From assembly GCA_902542925.1 (NCBI GenBank), contig CACBWF010000004.1, positions 1-47,334 on the forward strand: 47,334 nucleotides of DNA. Direction: 5' to 3'. Below are positions 9,284 through 17,961 of this stretch, piece after piece. This DNA is from an uncultured Alphaproteobacteria bacterium. Its GTDB lineage: Bacteria > Pseudomonadota > Alphaproteobacteria > Methylaequorales > Methylaequoraceae. The notes under the pieces are model-generated. The model ran no database searches. It worked only from the letters and a program-made list of their open reading frames with translations, and was not told the DNA's origin. Both the position numbers and the translations under genes were made by a program. How positions within the stretch are numbered: the first letter of the stretch is position 1; each line of letters opens with the position of its first letter.

Positions 9284-11024
9284 ACTATTATCAAAAACTT
9301 TAATTAATAAGATTTCTGCAGGTGAAGTTTTAGAAAGACCTGCTTCAGCAGTAAAAGAGCTTGTAGAGAACAGTATCGATGCTAGAGCTAAAAATATCAA
9401 GCTTCAAATACGTAGAGGAGGTAAGGCCGAAATAACCGTAATTGATGATGGACACGGTATTATAAATTCTGATTTGAAAATATCTGTTCAAAAACATTCA
9501 ACCTCAAAACTTTTGGATAATAACCTAAACAAAATTAGTACATTAGGATTTCGTGGAGAAGCATTATCTTCAATAGGAGCAGTGTCAAAAATGAAAATCA
9601 TATCTCGAACAGAAGACTTAGATTGTGGATATGAAATATGTGTAGACTCTGGGAATGTTTCAGAGATTAGGCCTGTAAATAGGAAGGTTGGCACAACAAT
9701 TATCGTAAAAGATATTTTTTTTTCTACACCAGCAAGATTAAATTTTTTAAGAAGTGAAAAGTATGAAAACTTTTTGATAAAAAAAATAGTACAAAAGTTG
9801 GCTTTGTCTAATGTAACGATTAATTTTGAGTTAATCATTGACGATAAAATTATTTTCAAAACAACATGTGGAAAAGAAGAAAATTTTGACATGTTATTGA
9901 GGAAAAGAATAATCGATTTTTTTGGTGAAAATTTTTTTTCTAATCTTTTATTATTAAATGATAAAATCCAAAACTTGAATTTAAGAGGTTTTATTGGATT
10001 ACCAACCTTTCACAATTCTAATAAATCCAATCAATTTATATTTGTAAATAAAAGGGTAATTAGTGATAATACAATTAATCAAGGAATCAGGTTTGCCTAT
10101 AGAGATTTTATGGCATACGACAGACATCCACAACTTATACTCTTTTTAAATTTACCATATGGTGATATTGATATAAACGTTCACCCTAATAAGCATGAAG
10201 TTAGATTTAAAGATACAAACTTTTTAAGAAAATCACTTATTTATTCTGTAAAAAAAAGGCTTGCAAAGGCTGGACATTTATCCACAAATATCAATTCGGA
10301 AAAAACATTAAAAACACTTTCAAGTAACATACAGTCTCAAATAAATTTTGAAAAAGAAACTGATAAACGAAACGAAACAAAAGATTTTTCTCAAATTAAA
10401 AATAGTTCATATACATCTGAAGATCATAAAAATGAATTTTCTTTAAATCCTTTAGGATTTGCTAAAGGACAATTCCATGAAAATTACATAATTTCACAAT
10501 CACAAAATGGAATTATATTAATTGATCAACACGCCGCACACGAAAGAATTGTATATGAAAAAATGAAAAAAGATTTTTACTCAAAATCAATTAGTTCACA
10601 AATTTTATTAATTCCAGAAGTTATTAAAGTAGATCCAATCCTAATAACTGTTGTTGAAGAAAAGCAGGATTATTTAAAAGAATTTGGCTTTGTGTTGGAT
10701 AAATTCGGCAAAGATTCTATTATAGTCAGAGAAATTCCGTCTATTTTGGCAGGTTGTAATATCAAAGAATTAACGACAGATATAATAAATGAAATTACAG
10801 ATCTTGATTCAATTAAAATTTTAGAAGAAAAAATAAATAAAATATGTTCAACAATGGCTTGTCATGGATCGATTAGATCAGGAAGAGAAATGAAAGTTGA
10901 GGAGATGAATAATTTACTTAGAAGTATGGAAAATACACAATATTCAGGTCAATGCAATCATGGAAGACCTACATATATAGAACTTAAAATTGAAGATATT
11001 GAAAAACTCTTTGGTAGGAAATAA
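9273..11024 (+). CDS. mutL: DNA mismatch repair protein MutL, endonuclease type
   Basis: Links mismatch recognition by MutS to strand incision. 583 residues. The N-terminal GHKL ATPase shows AGEVLERPASAVKELVENSIDA, DDGHGI, and TLGFRGEALSSIG. The C-terminal domain carries DQHAAHERIVYE at 418-429, matching the DQHA(x)2E(x)4E metal-binding motif of MutL proteins that are themselves nicking endonucleases. It also has the companion Cys/His elements ACHGSIRSG and CNHGRPTY. The methyl-directed MutH system is therefore probably absent. The gene ends one base from the convergent rsmD stop, leaving no space for a separate terminator. Confidence 0.97.
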   Translation: MKIRLLSKTLINKISAGEVLERPASAVKELVENSIDARAKNIKLQIRRGGKAEITVIDDGHGIINSDLKISVQKHSTSKLLDNNLNKISTLGFRGEALSSIGAVSKMKIISRTEDLDCGYEICVDSGNVSEIRPVNRKVGTTIIVKDIFFSTPARLNFLRSEKYENFLIKKIVQKLALSNVTINFELIIDDKIIFKTTCGKEENFDMLLRKRIIDFFGENFFSNLLLLNDKIQNLNLRGFIGLPTFHNSNKSNQFIFVNKRVISDNTINQGIRFAYRDFMAYDRHPQLILFLNLPYGDIDINVHPNKHEVRFKDTNFLRKSLIYSVKKRLAKAGHLSTNINSEKTLKTLSSNIQSQINFEKETDKRNETKDFSQIKNSSYTSEDHKNEFSLNPLGFAKGQFHENYIISQSQNGIILIDQHAAHERIVYEKMKKDFYSKSISSQILLIPEVIKVDPILITVVEEKQDYLKEFGFVLDKFGKDSIIVREIPSILAGCNIKELTTDIINEITDLDSIKILEEKINKICSTMACHGSIRSGREMKVEEMNNLLRSMENTQYSGQCNHGRPTYIELKIEDIEKLFGRK

Positions 11025-11025
11025 T

Positions 11026-11580
11026 TTATAATTTAATAAAATAAATAAATGATTGTCCAAATTTTTTTTTTTTTACAATATTAATTTTAAAATTTTGAAA
11101 TTCAAGGTTAGAGATATTTGTTTCGATTACACCCCAACAGTTGTCTTTTAACCAATTACTTTTAAGGAGATTATTTAAAGAGATTTCAATTATTTTATCT
11201 TTATATGGAGGATCCATAAAAAAAAGGTCTATCTCTTTAGGAAATGAAAATTTTTTGGTATAATCAACTTTTACTATTTCAACATTATCTCTTATCTCCA
11301 AAATATTTAAATTTTTTTTTGTAAGTTTTAAAGAATAACTTGAGCTATCAGAAAAAATAACCTTTTGGGAACCTCTAGAAATTGCTTCAATTCCGAATGC
11401 ACCTGTTCCTGAAAAACAATCAAGGACTACAAAATTATTTGAAATGATTTTATTTTTTTCGAAGTAAGAATTAAGCATATCGAATATTGCGCCTCGCGTT
11501 TTCTCAGAGGTTGGTCTAATATTATTTTCCTTTGGAGAAGATAATTTTCTACCCTTGTATATTCCACTTAAAATTCTCAA
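11026..11580 (-). CDS. rsmD: 16S rRNA (guanine-966 N2)-methyltransferase
   Basis: Rossmann-fold methyltransferase of 184 residues. It begins MRILSGIYKGRKL, typical of RsmD, followed by RPTSEKTRGAIFDML, the SAM-binding loop DCFSGTGAFGIEAISRG at 54-70, and the catalytic DPPY at 123-126. It modifies G966 of 16S rRNA during 30S assembly. Its first 32 bases overlap the end of rluB, so it is the last gene of a three-gene run with the amidotransferase and rluB. No anomalies. Confidence 0.94.
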   Translation of the reverse strand: MRILSGIYKGRKLSSPKENNIRPTSEKTRGAIFDMLNSYFEKNKIISNNFVVLDCFSGTGAFGIEAISRGSQKVIFSDSSSYSLKLTKKNLNILEIRDNVEIVKVDYTKKFSFPKEIDLFFMDPPYKDKIIEISLNNLLKSNWLKDNCWGVIETNISNLEFQNFKINIVKKKKFGQSFIYFIKL

Positions 11581-12307
11581 TTCTTATACCTAATATTTTA
11601 CATTTTTTTTCTAAAACTTCTTTCTTAATTTCAATTAAATCACCAATCTGCAAATTTCCAAGTTTAAAAGGACCAAATTCAAGACGTTTAAGTTTTTTAA
11701 CCATTAATCCAAAATGATTTAATATTTCTCTAATTTCTCTGTTTTTTCCTTCAAAAAGGGTTATTTCTACGAAATTATTATTTTCTTTATTAGTTATTTT
11801 TTTTAAAATAATAGGTTGATATATAGTATCTTTTATAATCATTTTTTTTCTTGTTTTTACTAAAATGTCTTCCGTTATTTTTCCAGAAATTTTAACATTA
11901 TATTTCCTTTGAATTTTATTTTTGGGATTTTCTAAATAGCTCGTAAATTCAGGATTATTAGAAAGAAGTAGTAGTCCCTCCGAATTTAAATCTAATCTTC
12001 CTGCACTTACAACTCTTGGAAAATTTTTAGGGAATAAATCAAAAATTATTTTTTTATTTCCCTGTCTTGCATTTGAACATATATAGCCATTAGGTTTATT
12101 AAACACCCAAACTTTAAAAAAAGGTTTTAATAAAATTTTATTGTTGATTTGTATGGTTTTAATTTTTTTAGAATCAAAAACAAATTGCTTATTAATTTCT
12201 CCGTTAATTTTAACTTTTCCAGAAATTATAAAATTCTCTGCTTCTTTTCTTGAACAAAAACCATAATGAGAAATAAGTTTTGCAACTCTCTCAACTTTTT
12301 TTTTCAT
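11549..12307 (-). CDS. rluB: 23S rRNA pseudouridine synthase, RsuA/RluB family
   Basis: 252 residues. An N-terminal S4 RNA-binding domain (ERVAKLISHYGFCSRKEAE) is followed by the RsuA-family catalytic domain. The catalytic Asp is D106 in SAGRLDLNSEGLLLL, and the C-terminal ENREIREI-type element appears as KNREIREILNHFG. RluB modifies 23S U2605 in E. coli. RsuA or RluE/F specificity cannot be excluded, but pairing with rsmD fits the alphaproteobacterial rluB. The start overlaps the stop of the upstream amidotransferase by four bases (ATGA). Confidence 0.92.
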   Translation of the reverse strand: MKKKVERVAKLISHYGFCSRKEAENFIISGKVKINGEINKQFVFDSKKIKTIQINNKILLKPFFKVWVFNKPNGYICSNARQGNKKIIFDLFPKNFPRVVSAGRLDLNSEGLLLLSNNPEFTSYLENPKNKIQRKYNVKISGKITEDILVKTRKKMIIKDTIYQPIILKKITNKENNNFVEITLFEGKNREIREILNHFGLMVKKLKRLEFGPFKLGNLQIGDLIEIKKEVLEKKCKILGIRIENFKWNIQG

Positions 12308-13023
12308 ACGTTTATACTAGATGCTTTTATAAATGCTGAAAAGATATTTTTGTCACCTTGATCTATCAAGAATTCTGGGTGCCACTGAACTCCCAAACAG
12401 AATTTATGGCTTTTATGTTCAATACCTTCAATAACGCCATCCGAGCATGTCGCGTTAACTAACAAATCTTTTCCTAATTTTTTAACTGATTGATGGTGTG
12501 CTGAATTAACAAACATTTGCTTGGTATTCACGATTGAGTATAACTTTGTATTTTCAAAAATTTTAATTTTATGACTGCCCTCATTTCTGGGATTCTTTTG
12601 TTCATGCTCTATATCTGTTGATATTTGATCATTTATATCTTGAAATAATGATCCTCCAAGAACCACATTTAGTAATTGCTCTCCCCCACAAATTGCTAGA
12701 ATAGGTATATTTTCTTTAATGCATAATTCTGTTAATTTGTATTCAAACAGAGTTCTTTCTTCTTTTAATAAAACTTTTTGTGAATTTATTTTTTCTCCAT
12801 AAAAATTTGGGTTAACATCAAAGGCTCCCCCTGTAATAATTAAACCATTAATTATTTTTGAATATTTTTTTATTTGATTGATTTCATGAGGTAAAAAAAT
12901 TGGAGTACCTCCACAATCTGAAACTGAGCTGGCATAGTTTTTTCTTGCTGCATACCATGGATAAACAGAATAAGATTTCTTGTTTTCTTGATCGAGAGTA
13001 ATTCCTATAATTGGGTGTGACAT
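12304..13023 (-). CDS. Class I glutamine amidotransferase-like (C26/PuuD-type) hydrolase
   Basis: 239 residues of the gamma-glutamyl hydrolase-like branch of the class I amidotransferases. The nucleophile is C112 in AICGGEQLLNV, and the His/Glu pair is H215 and E217 in VQWHPE. An early GLIITGGAFDVNP block is characteristic of the PuuD/C26 family. The CGGEQ elbow differs from the CRGxQ of E. coli PuuD, so gamma-glutamyl-GABA hydrolysis is only one candidate. It leads the rluB-rsmD run, with the divergent tadA 75 bases away, so a promoter probably lies in 13024-13098. Confidence 0.88.
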   Translation of the reverse strand: MSHPIIGITLDQENKKSYSVYPWYAARKNYASSVSDCGGTPIFLPHEINQIKKYSKIINGLIITGGAFDVNPNFYGEKINSQKVLLKEERTLFEYKLTELCIKENIPILAICGGEQLLNVVLGGSLFQDINDQISTDIEHEQKNPRNEGSHKIKIFENTKLYSIVNTKQMFVNSAHHQSVKKLGKDLLVNATCSDGVIEGIEHKSHKFCLGVQWHPEFLIDQGDKNIFSAFIKASSINV

Positions 13024-13098
13024 AAATCAAAATACTTATTAAAAAAATAACCTATTATAAACTACTAAAGAATTTTAATCTGCAATATATTAAATTTT

Positions 13099-13527
13099 AT
13101 GAAAAATATTATTAAAATAAGAATGAAAATGGCTATTAAGGAAGCAAAAAAATCTTTGAAATTTAATGATGTCCCAATCGGATGTGTTATTTTTGATGAG
13201 AATAATAAATGTATTGGCAAAGGTTTCAATTCTTGTATTAGAAAGAATGATCCATCAGCTCATGCAGAAATAATGGCTATTAGGGATGCATGCAAAAAAA
13301 AAAATACTTTAATACTCAATAAAAGTAGTTTGTATGTAACTTTAGAACCTTGCCAAATGTGTGAATCATTAATCAAATTTACACGAATAAAAAATATTTT
13401 TTTTGGAGCCTATAACTCTAAATTCAGAGGAAAAAAAAAATTAACTACAAAAGAAAATTTTTTTTACTCTGAATCAAAATACGTTTTTTCGGAGGATTTG
13501 AAGAGGATTTATGCTCAAGAATGCTGA
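13099..13527 (+). CDS. tadA: tRNA-specific adenosine deaminase
   Basis: Converts A34 to inosine in tRNA-Arg(ACG), needed to read CGN codons. 142 residues. Zinc ligands and the catalytic Glu are in the cytidine deaminase-fold motif HAEI (H55, E57) and PCQMC (C85, C88). DPSAHAEIMAIRDAC and TLEPCQMC match TadA rather than a free nucleobase deaminase. It is divergent from the amidotransferase and convergent with purD. The 27 bases up to the purD stop contain no recognisable hairpin terminator. Confidence 0.93.
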   Translation: MKNIIKIRMKMAIKEAKKSLKFNDVPIGCVIFDENNKCIGKGFNSCIRKNDPSAHAEIMAIRDACKKKNTLILNKSSLYVTLEPCQMCESLIKFTRIKNIFFGAYNSKFRGKKKLTTKENFFYSESKYVFSEDLKRIYAQEC

Positions 13528-13554
13528 AGGATTTTTTTAAACAATTAAGGTAAA

Positions 13555-14823
13555 TTATTTAATATTCTTTTCTCCTATATCGTCTCTATAATGACCGTAT
13601 TTCCAATTGATTTTCTTTAAATAATTATAAGCATTTTCTCTAGCTTTCTTATAGTTTTTATGTCTAGAAGTAATTGAAAGAACTCTTCCTCCATTTGAAA
13701 AGTACTTTTCATTTTTTTTAGTAGTGGCTGCATGAAAGATATTTATATTCTTTGTATCCTTTACTTTTTCTAAATTCGGAATTAATTTATTTATACCAAA
13801 TTTTCCAGGATATCCTTTTGATGACAATACTACACAAATTGAATAATCTTGAGACAATTTTATTCTACAATTTTTAACTTTATCATTTGCAGTTGCATGC
13901 AAAATCTCTAATAAGTCTGAATCAAGTCTTTGTAAAAGAGTCTGACATTCAGGATCACCAAATCTTGCATTATACTCTATAACTTTTGGACCATTTTTAG
14001 TGATAATTAACCCAAAAAAAATAATACCTCTATACACTATCTTCTCTTTTTTTATACTATTTATAGTGGGCAAAATAATTTGATGTTTAATTTTTTTTAG
14101 TAATTCTTTGCTGACAATTTTGGAGGGTGCAAATGCACCCATTCCACCTGTATTTGGTCCCCTATCATCATTAAAAAGCTTTTTGTGATCCAAAGCATAC
14201 CCAAGATCAAGTGAACCACTGCCATCTAGAAAAGTAAAAAAACTCATCTCAAAGCCTTCTAAAAATTCTTCAATAACAATTTTTTTGCCAGCTTCTCCAA
14301 ATTTTTTCTTCAAAAAAATATCTTCTAGAACTTTTTTTGCAGAATCTATATCTTCACAAATCATCACTCCTTTGCCAGAAGCAAGACCATCCACTTTAAT
14401 TACATATGGCGGCTTTCTGTCACTAATATATTTTATTGATTCTTTTATTTTTGAAAATTCAGAATAGTCTCCTGTGGGGATATTGTTTCTTTTAAGAAAT
14501 TTCTTTGCATATAATTTTGACGTTTCTAGTCTGGATGCTTTTTTTTCTGGACCAAAAACTGGAATAAATTTTTTTTTTAAATAATCACTAATACCAATTT
14601 CGAGTAAATTCTCAGGCCCGACTACTACAAGATCAATTTTATTTTTTTTACAAAATTTATATATGGTATTTTTTTCTTGGGGATTAAAATCAAAACATTT
14701 TGCTACTTTGCTTATTCCTGAATTACCAGGAATACAAAATATATTTTTACATTTAGGGGATTTTTTTATTGCCCAACAAATTGCATGTTCCCTTGCACCT
14801 GAACCCAAAACGAGTATATTCAA
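13555..14823 (-). CDS. purD: Phosphoribosylamine-glycine ligase (GAR synthetase)
   Basis: ATP-grasp enzyme of purine synthesis joining glycine to phosphoribosylamine. About 422 residues from a TTG start at 14823, read as MNILVLGSGAREHAI, the family's N-terminus. An AAGGA sits six bases upstream. A longer ATG frame from 14898 would add 25 residues with no family match and overlap the divergent xseA. Visible blocks are VVVGPENLL, the ATP-grasp segment PYVIKVDGLASGKGV, GPNTGGMGAFAP, and YNARFGDPECQTLL. The other purine genes are not in this window. Confidence 0.95.
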   Translation of the reverse strand: MNILVLGSGAREHAICWAIKKSPKCKNIFCIPGNSGISKVAKCFDFNPQEKNTIYKFCKKNKIDLVVVGPENLLEIGISDYLKKKFIPVFGPEKKASRLETSKLYAKKFLKRNNIPTGDYSEFSKIKESIKYISDRKPPYVIKVDGLASGKGVMICEDIDSAKKVLEDIFLKKKFGEAGKKIVIEEFLEGFEMSFFTFLDGSGSLDLGYALDHKKLFNDDRGPNTGGMGAFAPSKIVSKELLKKIKHQIILPTINSIKKEKIVYRGIIFFGLIITKNGPKVIEYNARFGDPECQTLLQRLDSDLLEILHATANDKVKNCRIKLSQDYSICVVLSSKGYPGKFGINKLIPNLEKVKDTKNINIFHAATTKKNEKYFSNGGRVLSITSRHKNYKKARENAYNYLKKINWKYGHYRDDIGEKNIK

Positions 14824-14829
14824 AATTAA

Positions 14830-14834
14830 TCCTT
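14830..14834 (-). promoter_or_regulatory. Ribosome binding site deciding the purD start
   Basis: On the minus strand AAGGA lies six bases before the TTG at 14823. This is the reason for preferring the non-ATG start, whose product begins exactly at the conserved N-terminus of PurD. Confidence 0.6.
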
Positions 14835-14874
14835 TTTTTTTGTAACTAAATATTAATATTGATATAAGTATTGC

Positions 14875-16216
14875 ATGACTTATATCCCAAACAAACATCT
14901 TTCTGTCTCTGAATTAAATAATTCAATAAAAAAAATTCTTGAGAGATCGATATCAAGAGTAAGGGTTCTCGGTGAAATATCCCAACTTAAAACGCATTCA
15001 TCAGGGCATGTATACTTAACTTTAAAAGATCAATTCGAAACGATTTCAGTGGTTTGCTGGAAAACAAAAGTTCCTAGGTTAAGTTTTTTTCCAGTTGAAG
15101 GTAAAAAGGTTTTTGTTTCAGGAAAAATAACGACTTATTCACCTCAATCAAAATACCAAATTGTTGTAGAAAATATAGAACTTGAAGGAGAGGGTGAATT
15201 ACTCAGAATTTTAGATGAAAGGAAAAAAAAACTTTCAAAAGAAGGTTTTTTTGATGAAAGTAAGAAAAAAAAAATACCTCTTTGTCCCAGAAGAATAGGA
15301 GTAATTACTTCACCAACAGGAGCAGTAATTAAAGATATAATACATAGGATAAAAGAAAGATTCCCAATAGAAATAATTTTGTATCCTGTTCATGTTCAAG
15401 GACGTTTTGCATTAAATGAAATTGTTGAAAGTATTAAAGAATTTAATACTTGGAAGAAAAATAAAAATATTTCTAAAATAGTTGATTTAATTATTATTGC
15501 AAGAGGGGGGGGGTGATCTTGAGGATTTAATGCCATTTAATGAAGAACCCTTGGTAAAAGCAATTTATGCATCTGAAATCCCAATTATTTCGGCTATTGG
15601 ACATGAATCTGATGTTACTCTTTGTGATTTTGCTGCAGATCTTAGAGCACCTACACCAACTGCTGCTGCAGAAATAGCAGTTCCTGTAAGAAGTGAGCTT
15701 TATAAAAAGTTTAAAGAAAAAAATAATTATTTTGAAAGTCTTGTTTCTAATTTGATTGATCAACTAAAAATCAAGCTATCTGAAAAAGTAGGCAGATTAC
15801 CAAATCTCGAAAATTCTATACAATATAATTTTCAAAAATTAGATCTTACTGAGGTAAAACTAGAAAGTAGTATAAAGGAGAACTTAATTAAAAAAAAGTT
15901 GCTTATTAAAAAATTAGGCCAGGAGTTTAAAATTGAGTCAATGTTTCAAAAAATCAAAATATTTAGACTTAATATTGAGAATACATTTAGTAATATTAAA
16001 AAAGAGACTAAAAAGATTCTTTTAGATAAAAAAGTAAATATAACAGAAAAAAAAAAACTTTTAGATTCCTTATCTTATAAAAGAATATTAGCCAGAGGAT
16101 ACACAGTAATTTGGCAAAAAACCAAAGTAATAACTAAATGTGAAGAAATAAAAAAACTAGAGGAATTTAAAATAGAATTTTATGATGGAAAAATAGATGC
16201 AAAAAAAATTAATTAA
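14875..16216 (+). pseudogene. xseA: Exodeoxyribonuclease VII large subunit, frameshifted
   Basis: The catalytic subunit of exonuclease VII appears as two frames. The first, 14875 to 15516, holds the N-terminal OB-fold and ends at the conserved ARGGG. The second resumes at about 15500 with [17 protein letters not shown] and runs to 16216, keeping [25 protein letters not shown], the coiled-coil region and the C-terminal LARGYTV block. The break is at nine consecutive G (15505-15513). Removing one G rejoins a 446-residue protein of normal length with no other defect. The cleanness suggests a sequencing or assembly error, or slippage, rather than decay. It is divergent from purD and overlaps the M23 peptidase by 20 bases. 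Confidence 0.9.
15505..15513 (+). repeat. Run of nine G inside xseA
   Basis: A G9 homopolymer in a strongly AT-rich genome, at the codons for the conserved Arg-Gly-Gly-Gly of XseA. Eight G would give aga ggg ggg ggt and keep the frame; nine bring an immediate TGA. Such tracts are slippage-prone in replication, transcription and sequencing. Confidence 0.85.
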
Positions 16217-17015
16217 TTTTTTTATTCTGCAATTTATTATTATTTTACCAAATTTATCAAATAGCAATAATTATAATTTTGATATTTTAGGGTGTTTCTG
16301 TGAAGGCGGGATGATATATGGAATAGTCAATAATGGGGAGCAAGTTAAAATTAATGATTTAAAGATGAAGCTATCAAATGACAATTATTTTGTTTATGCC
16401 TTTGGGAGGAAACATGATGAAATTATTAAGATAAAAATAGGTGAAGAGGAGAAAACATTTAAGGTAAAAAATAAAAAATATAAAATAGAAAAAATTAATA
16501 ATTTACCCACAAGAAAAGTTGAGCCTAGTCAAAAGGATATGAAAAAAATTCTGAAGGAAAGTGATGAATTAAAAAAAGTTAAAAACTTAGATATAAATAA
16601 TAAATTATTTTCTGATCAATTTCTTATTCCCGTAGAAGGTAGGATCTCAGGAAGATTTGGAAGTCAAAGAATACTTAATGGAAAGGCAAAACGACCCCAT
16701 TATGGATTAGATATTGCTGCTAAAAAAGGGACGAAGATTTATGCACCAACTGATGGTAAAATAAAAAAAGTATTTGATAATATGTTTTTTACAGGAAATA
16801 CAGTAATTATTGATCATGGCTTAGGGTTAATTTCGATCTTTGCGCATCTTGAAAAAATTTTTATTTCTGAAAATCAATTAGTTAGTAAAGGTGATTTAGT
16901 AGGTAGTGTTGGAATGACGGGAAGAGCCACTGGCCCGCATCTTCATTGGGGAATTTATTTAAAAAATGTTCCTGTAGATCCAGAGATTTTTATTGATTTA
17001 GATGTTTTAGAGTAA
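16197..17015 (+). CDS. M23 family metallopeptidase (LytM domain), exported
   Basis: 272 residues: a hydrophobic N-terminal signal segment (about 5-22), a small beta-rich N-domain, a Lys-rich linker and a C-terminal lysostaphin-type peptidase. The zinc site is complete: H168 and D172 in HYGLD, H217 in FAHLE, and H248 and H250 in GPHLHWG. It should therefore be an active peptidoglycan endopeptidase, or an amidase activator with an intact site. It overlaps xseA by 20 bases and its 3' end overlaps the convergent lpxK by 26. C33 and C35 follow the signal segment; C33 in DILGC does not look like a convincing lipobox because it sits past the hydrophobic core. Confidence 0.92.
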   Translation: MQKKLINFFILQFIIILPNLSNSNNYNFDILGCFCEGGMIYGIVNNGEQVKINDLKMKLSNDNYFVYAFGRKHDEIIKIKIGEEEKTFKVKNKKYKIEKINNLPTRKVEPSQKDMKKILKESDELKKVKNLDINNKLFSDQFLIPVEGRISGRFGSQRILNGKAKRPHYGLDIAAKKGTKIYAPTDGKIKKVFDNMFFTGNTVIIDHGLGLISIFAHLEKIFISENQLVSKGDLVGSVGMTGRATGPHLHWGIYLKNVPVDPEIFIDLDVLE

Positions 17016-17961
17016 AGTTGAGAAACTTGCTTTCAGATTCCATCTTAATTGAAACTTTAGCAACCTTGATGTCTTTGTGATATTTTTTTGGAATTTTTAT
17101 AATATCCTTTTCTGTTGTTACCAAATCAATTTTGAGTTTTTTTGACATTGAAATCATTTCTTCTATTTCTTTTTTTTTATAAATATGATGATCACCAAAA
17201 ATGAATTTTTTATGAAGTATAAGATTTAATTCTCTTAGGTGTTTAAAAAAATTATCAGGATAGCCTAAACCACAAAAAGCAATTATTTTGTTTGACCTTA
17301 ATTTATCTAATTTTAACTTTTTATAAGCATAAAAATATGGAATTTTATAATTTTTAAAGAAACCATCATTTTTGTTTACAAAATCAATTAAGATGATTGC
17401 GTTCGTTCTTTTAAAAGCTGAATTAATACTTTCTCTTAAAGGGCCAGCAGGAAAGATCTTTTTGTTGCCAAATTTTTGATTACCATCAATGACAAGAAAA
17501 TTTAAATCTTTATATAAATGTTTACTTTGAAAACCATCATCTAATATAATTAAATCAGCTTCATTTTTGATACATAAATCAGCACCTTTTATTCTATTAT
17601 TTGAAACACAAACAGGCCCTTGTTTGAAATGCAAAAGTGGCTCATCACCAACATCTTTAACAGAGTGCATTGTGCTTAAAATACAGCATTTTTTCTGTGG
17701 TGAATTAAATGCTCTCATGAGAACAAATATTTTTTTAAATTTATGAACTAAAATTCTTCTTAGATACATAACAATAGGTGTTTTACCACTTCCTCCTAAA
17801 ACAATATTTCCAACACAAATCACTGGAATAGCGATTTTTTTTTCATTCTTTACTGCTCTTATAAGTAAGAACAAGAAATGATAGATGTTTGATAATGGAT
17901 AAAGCAGAATACTTCTGATTGTATTTCCAGTATACCAGAATTTAGGTGATAAAAAATTCAT
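16990..17961 (-). CDS. lpxK: Tetraacyldisaccharide 4'-kinase
   Basis: Phosphorylates the 4' position of the lipid A disaccharide at the inner face of the cytoplasmic membrane. 323 residues. A membrane-associating N-terminal hydrophobic region precedes the P-loop GNIVLGGSGKT at 51-61. Other LpxK blocks are LILDDGFQ (residues ~134-141), IFPAGPLRE and TTEKDIIKIP. The start overlaps the waaA stop in ATGA form. It ends the pmbA-to-lpxK run, and its last 26 bases are antisense to the end of the M23 gene. Confidence 0.95.
   Translation of the reverse strand: MNFLSPKFWYTGNTIRSILLYPLSNIYHFLFLLIRAVKNEKKIAIPVICVGNIVLGGSGKTPIVMYLRRILVHKFKKIFVLMRAFNSPQKKCCILSTMHSVKDVGDEPLLHFKQGPVCVSNNRIKGADLCIKNEADLIILDDGFQSKHLYKDLNFLVIDGNQKFGNKKIFPAGPLRESINSAFKRTNAIILIDFVNKNDGFFKNYKIPYFYAYKKLKLDKLRSNKIIAFCGLGYPDNFFKHLRELNLILHKKFIFGDHHIYKKKEIEEMISMSKKLKIDLVTTEKDIIKIPKKYHKDIKVAKVSIKMESESKFLNFTLKHLNQ

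Noticed and set aside
11532-11717. A 61-residue plus-strand frame across the rsmD/rluB overlap
   Set aside because: It is antisense to two well-supported genes and has no family features.
13528-13554. Possible terminator between convergent tadA and purD
   Set aside because: A short T run is present but no stem-loop precedes it on either strand.
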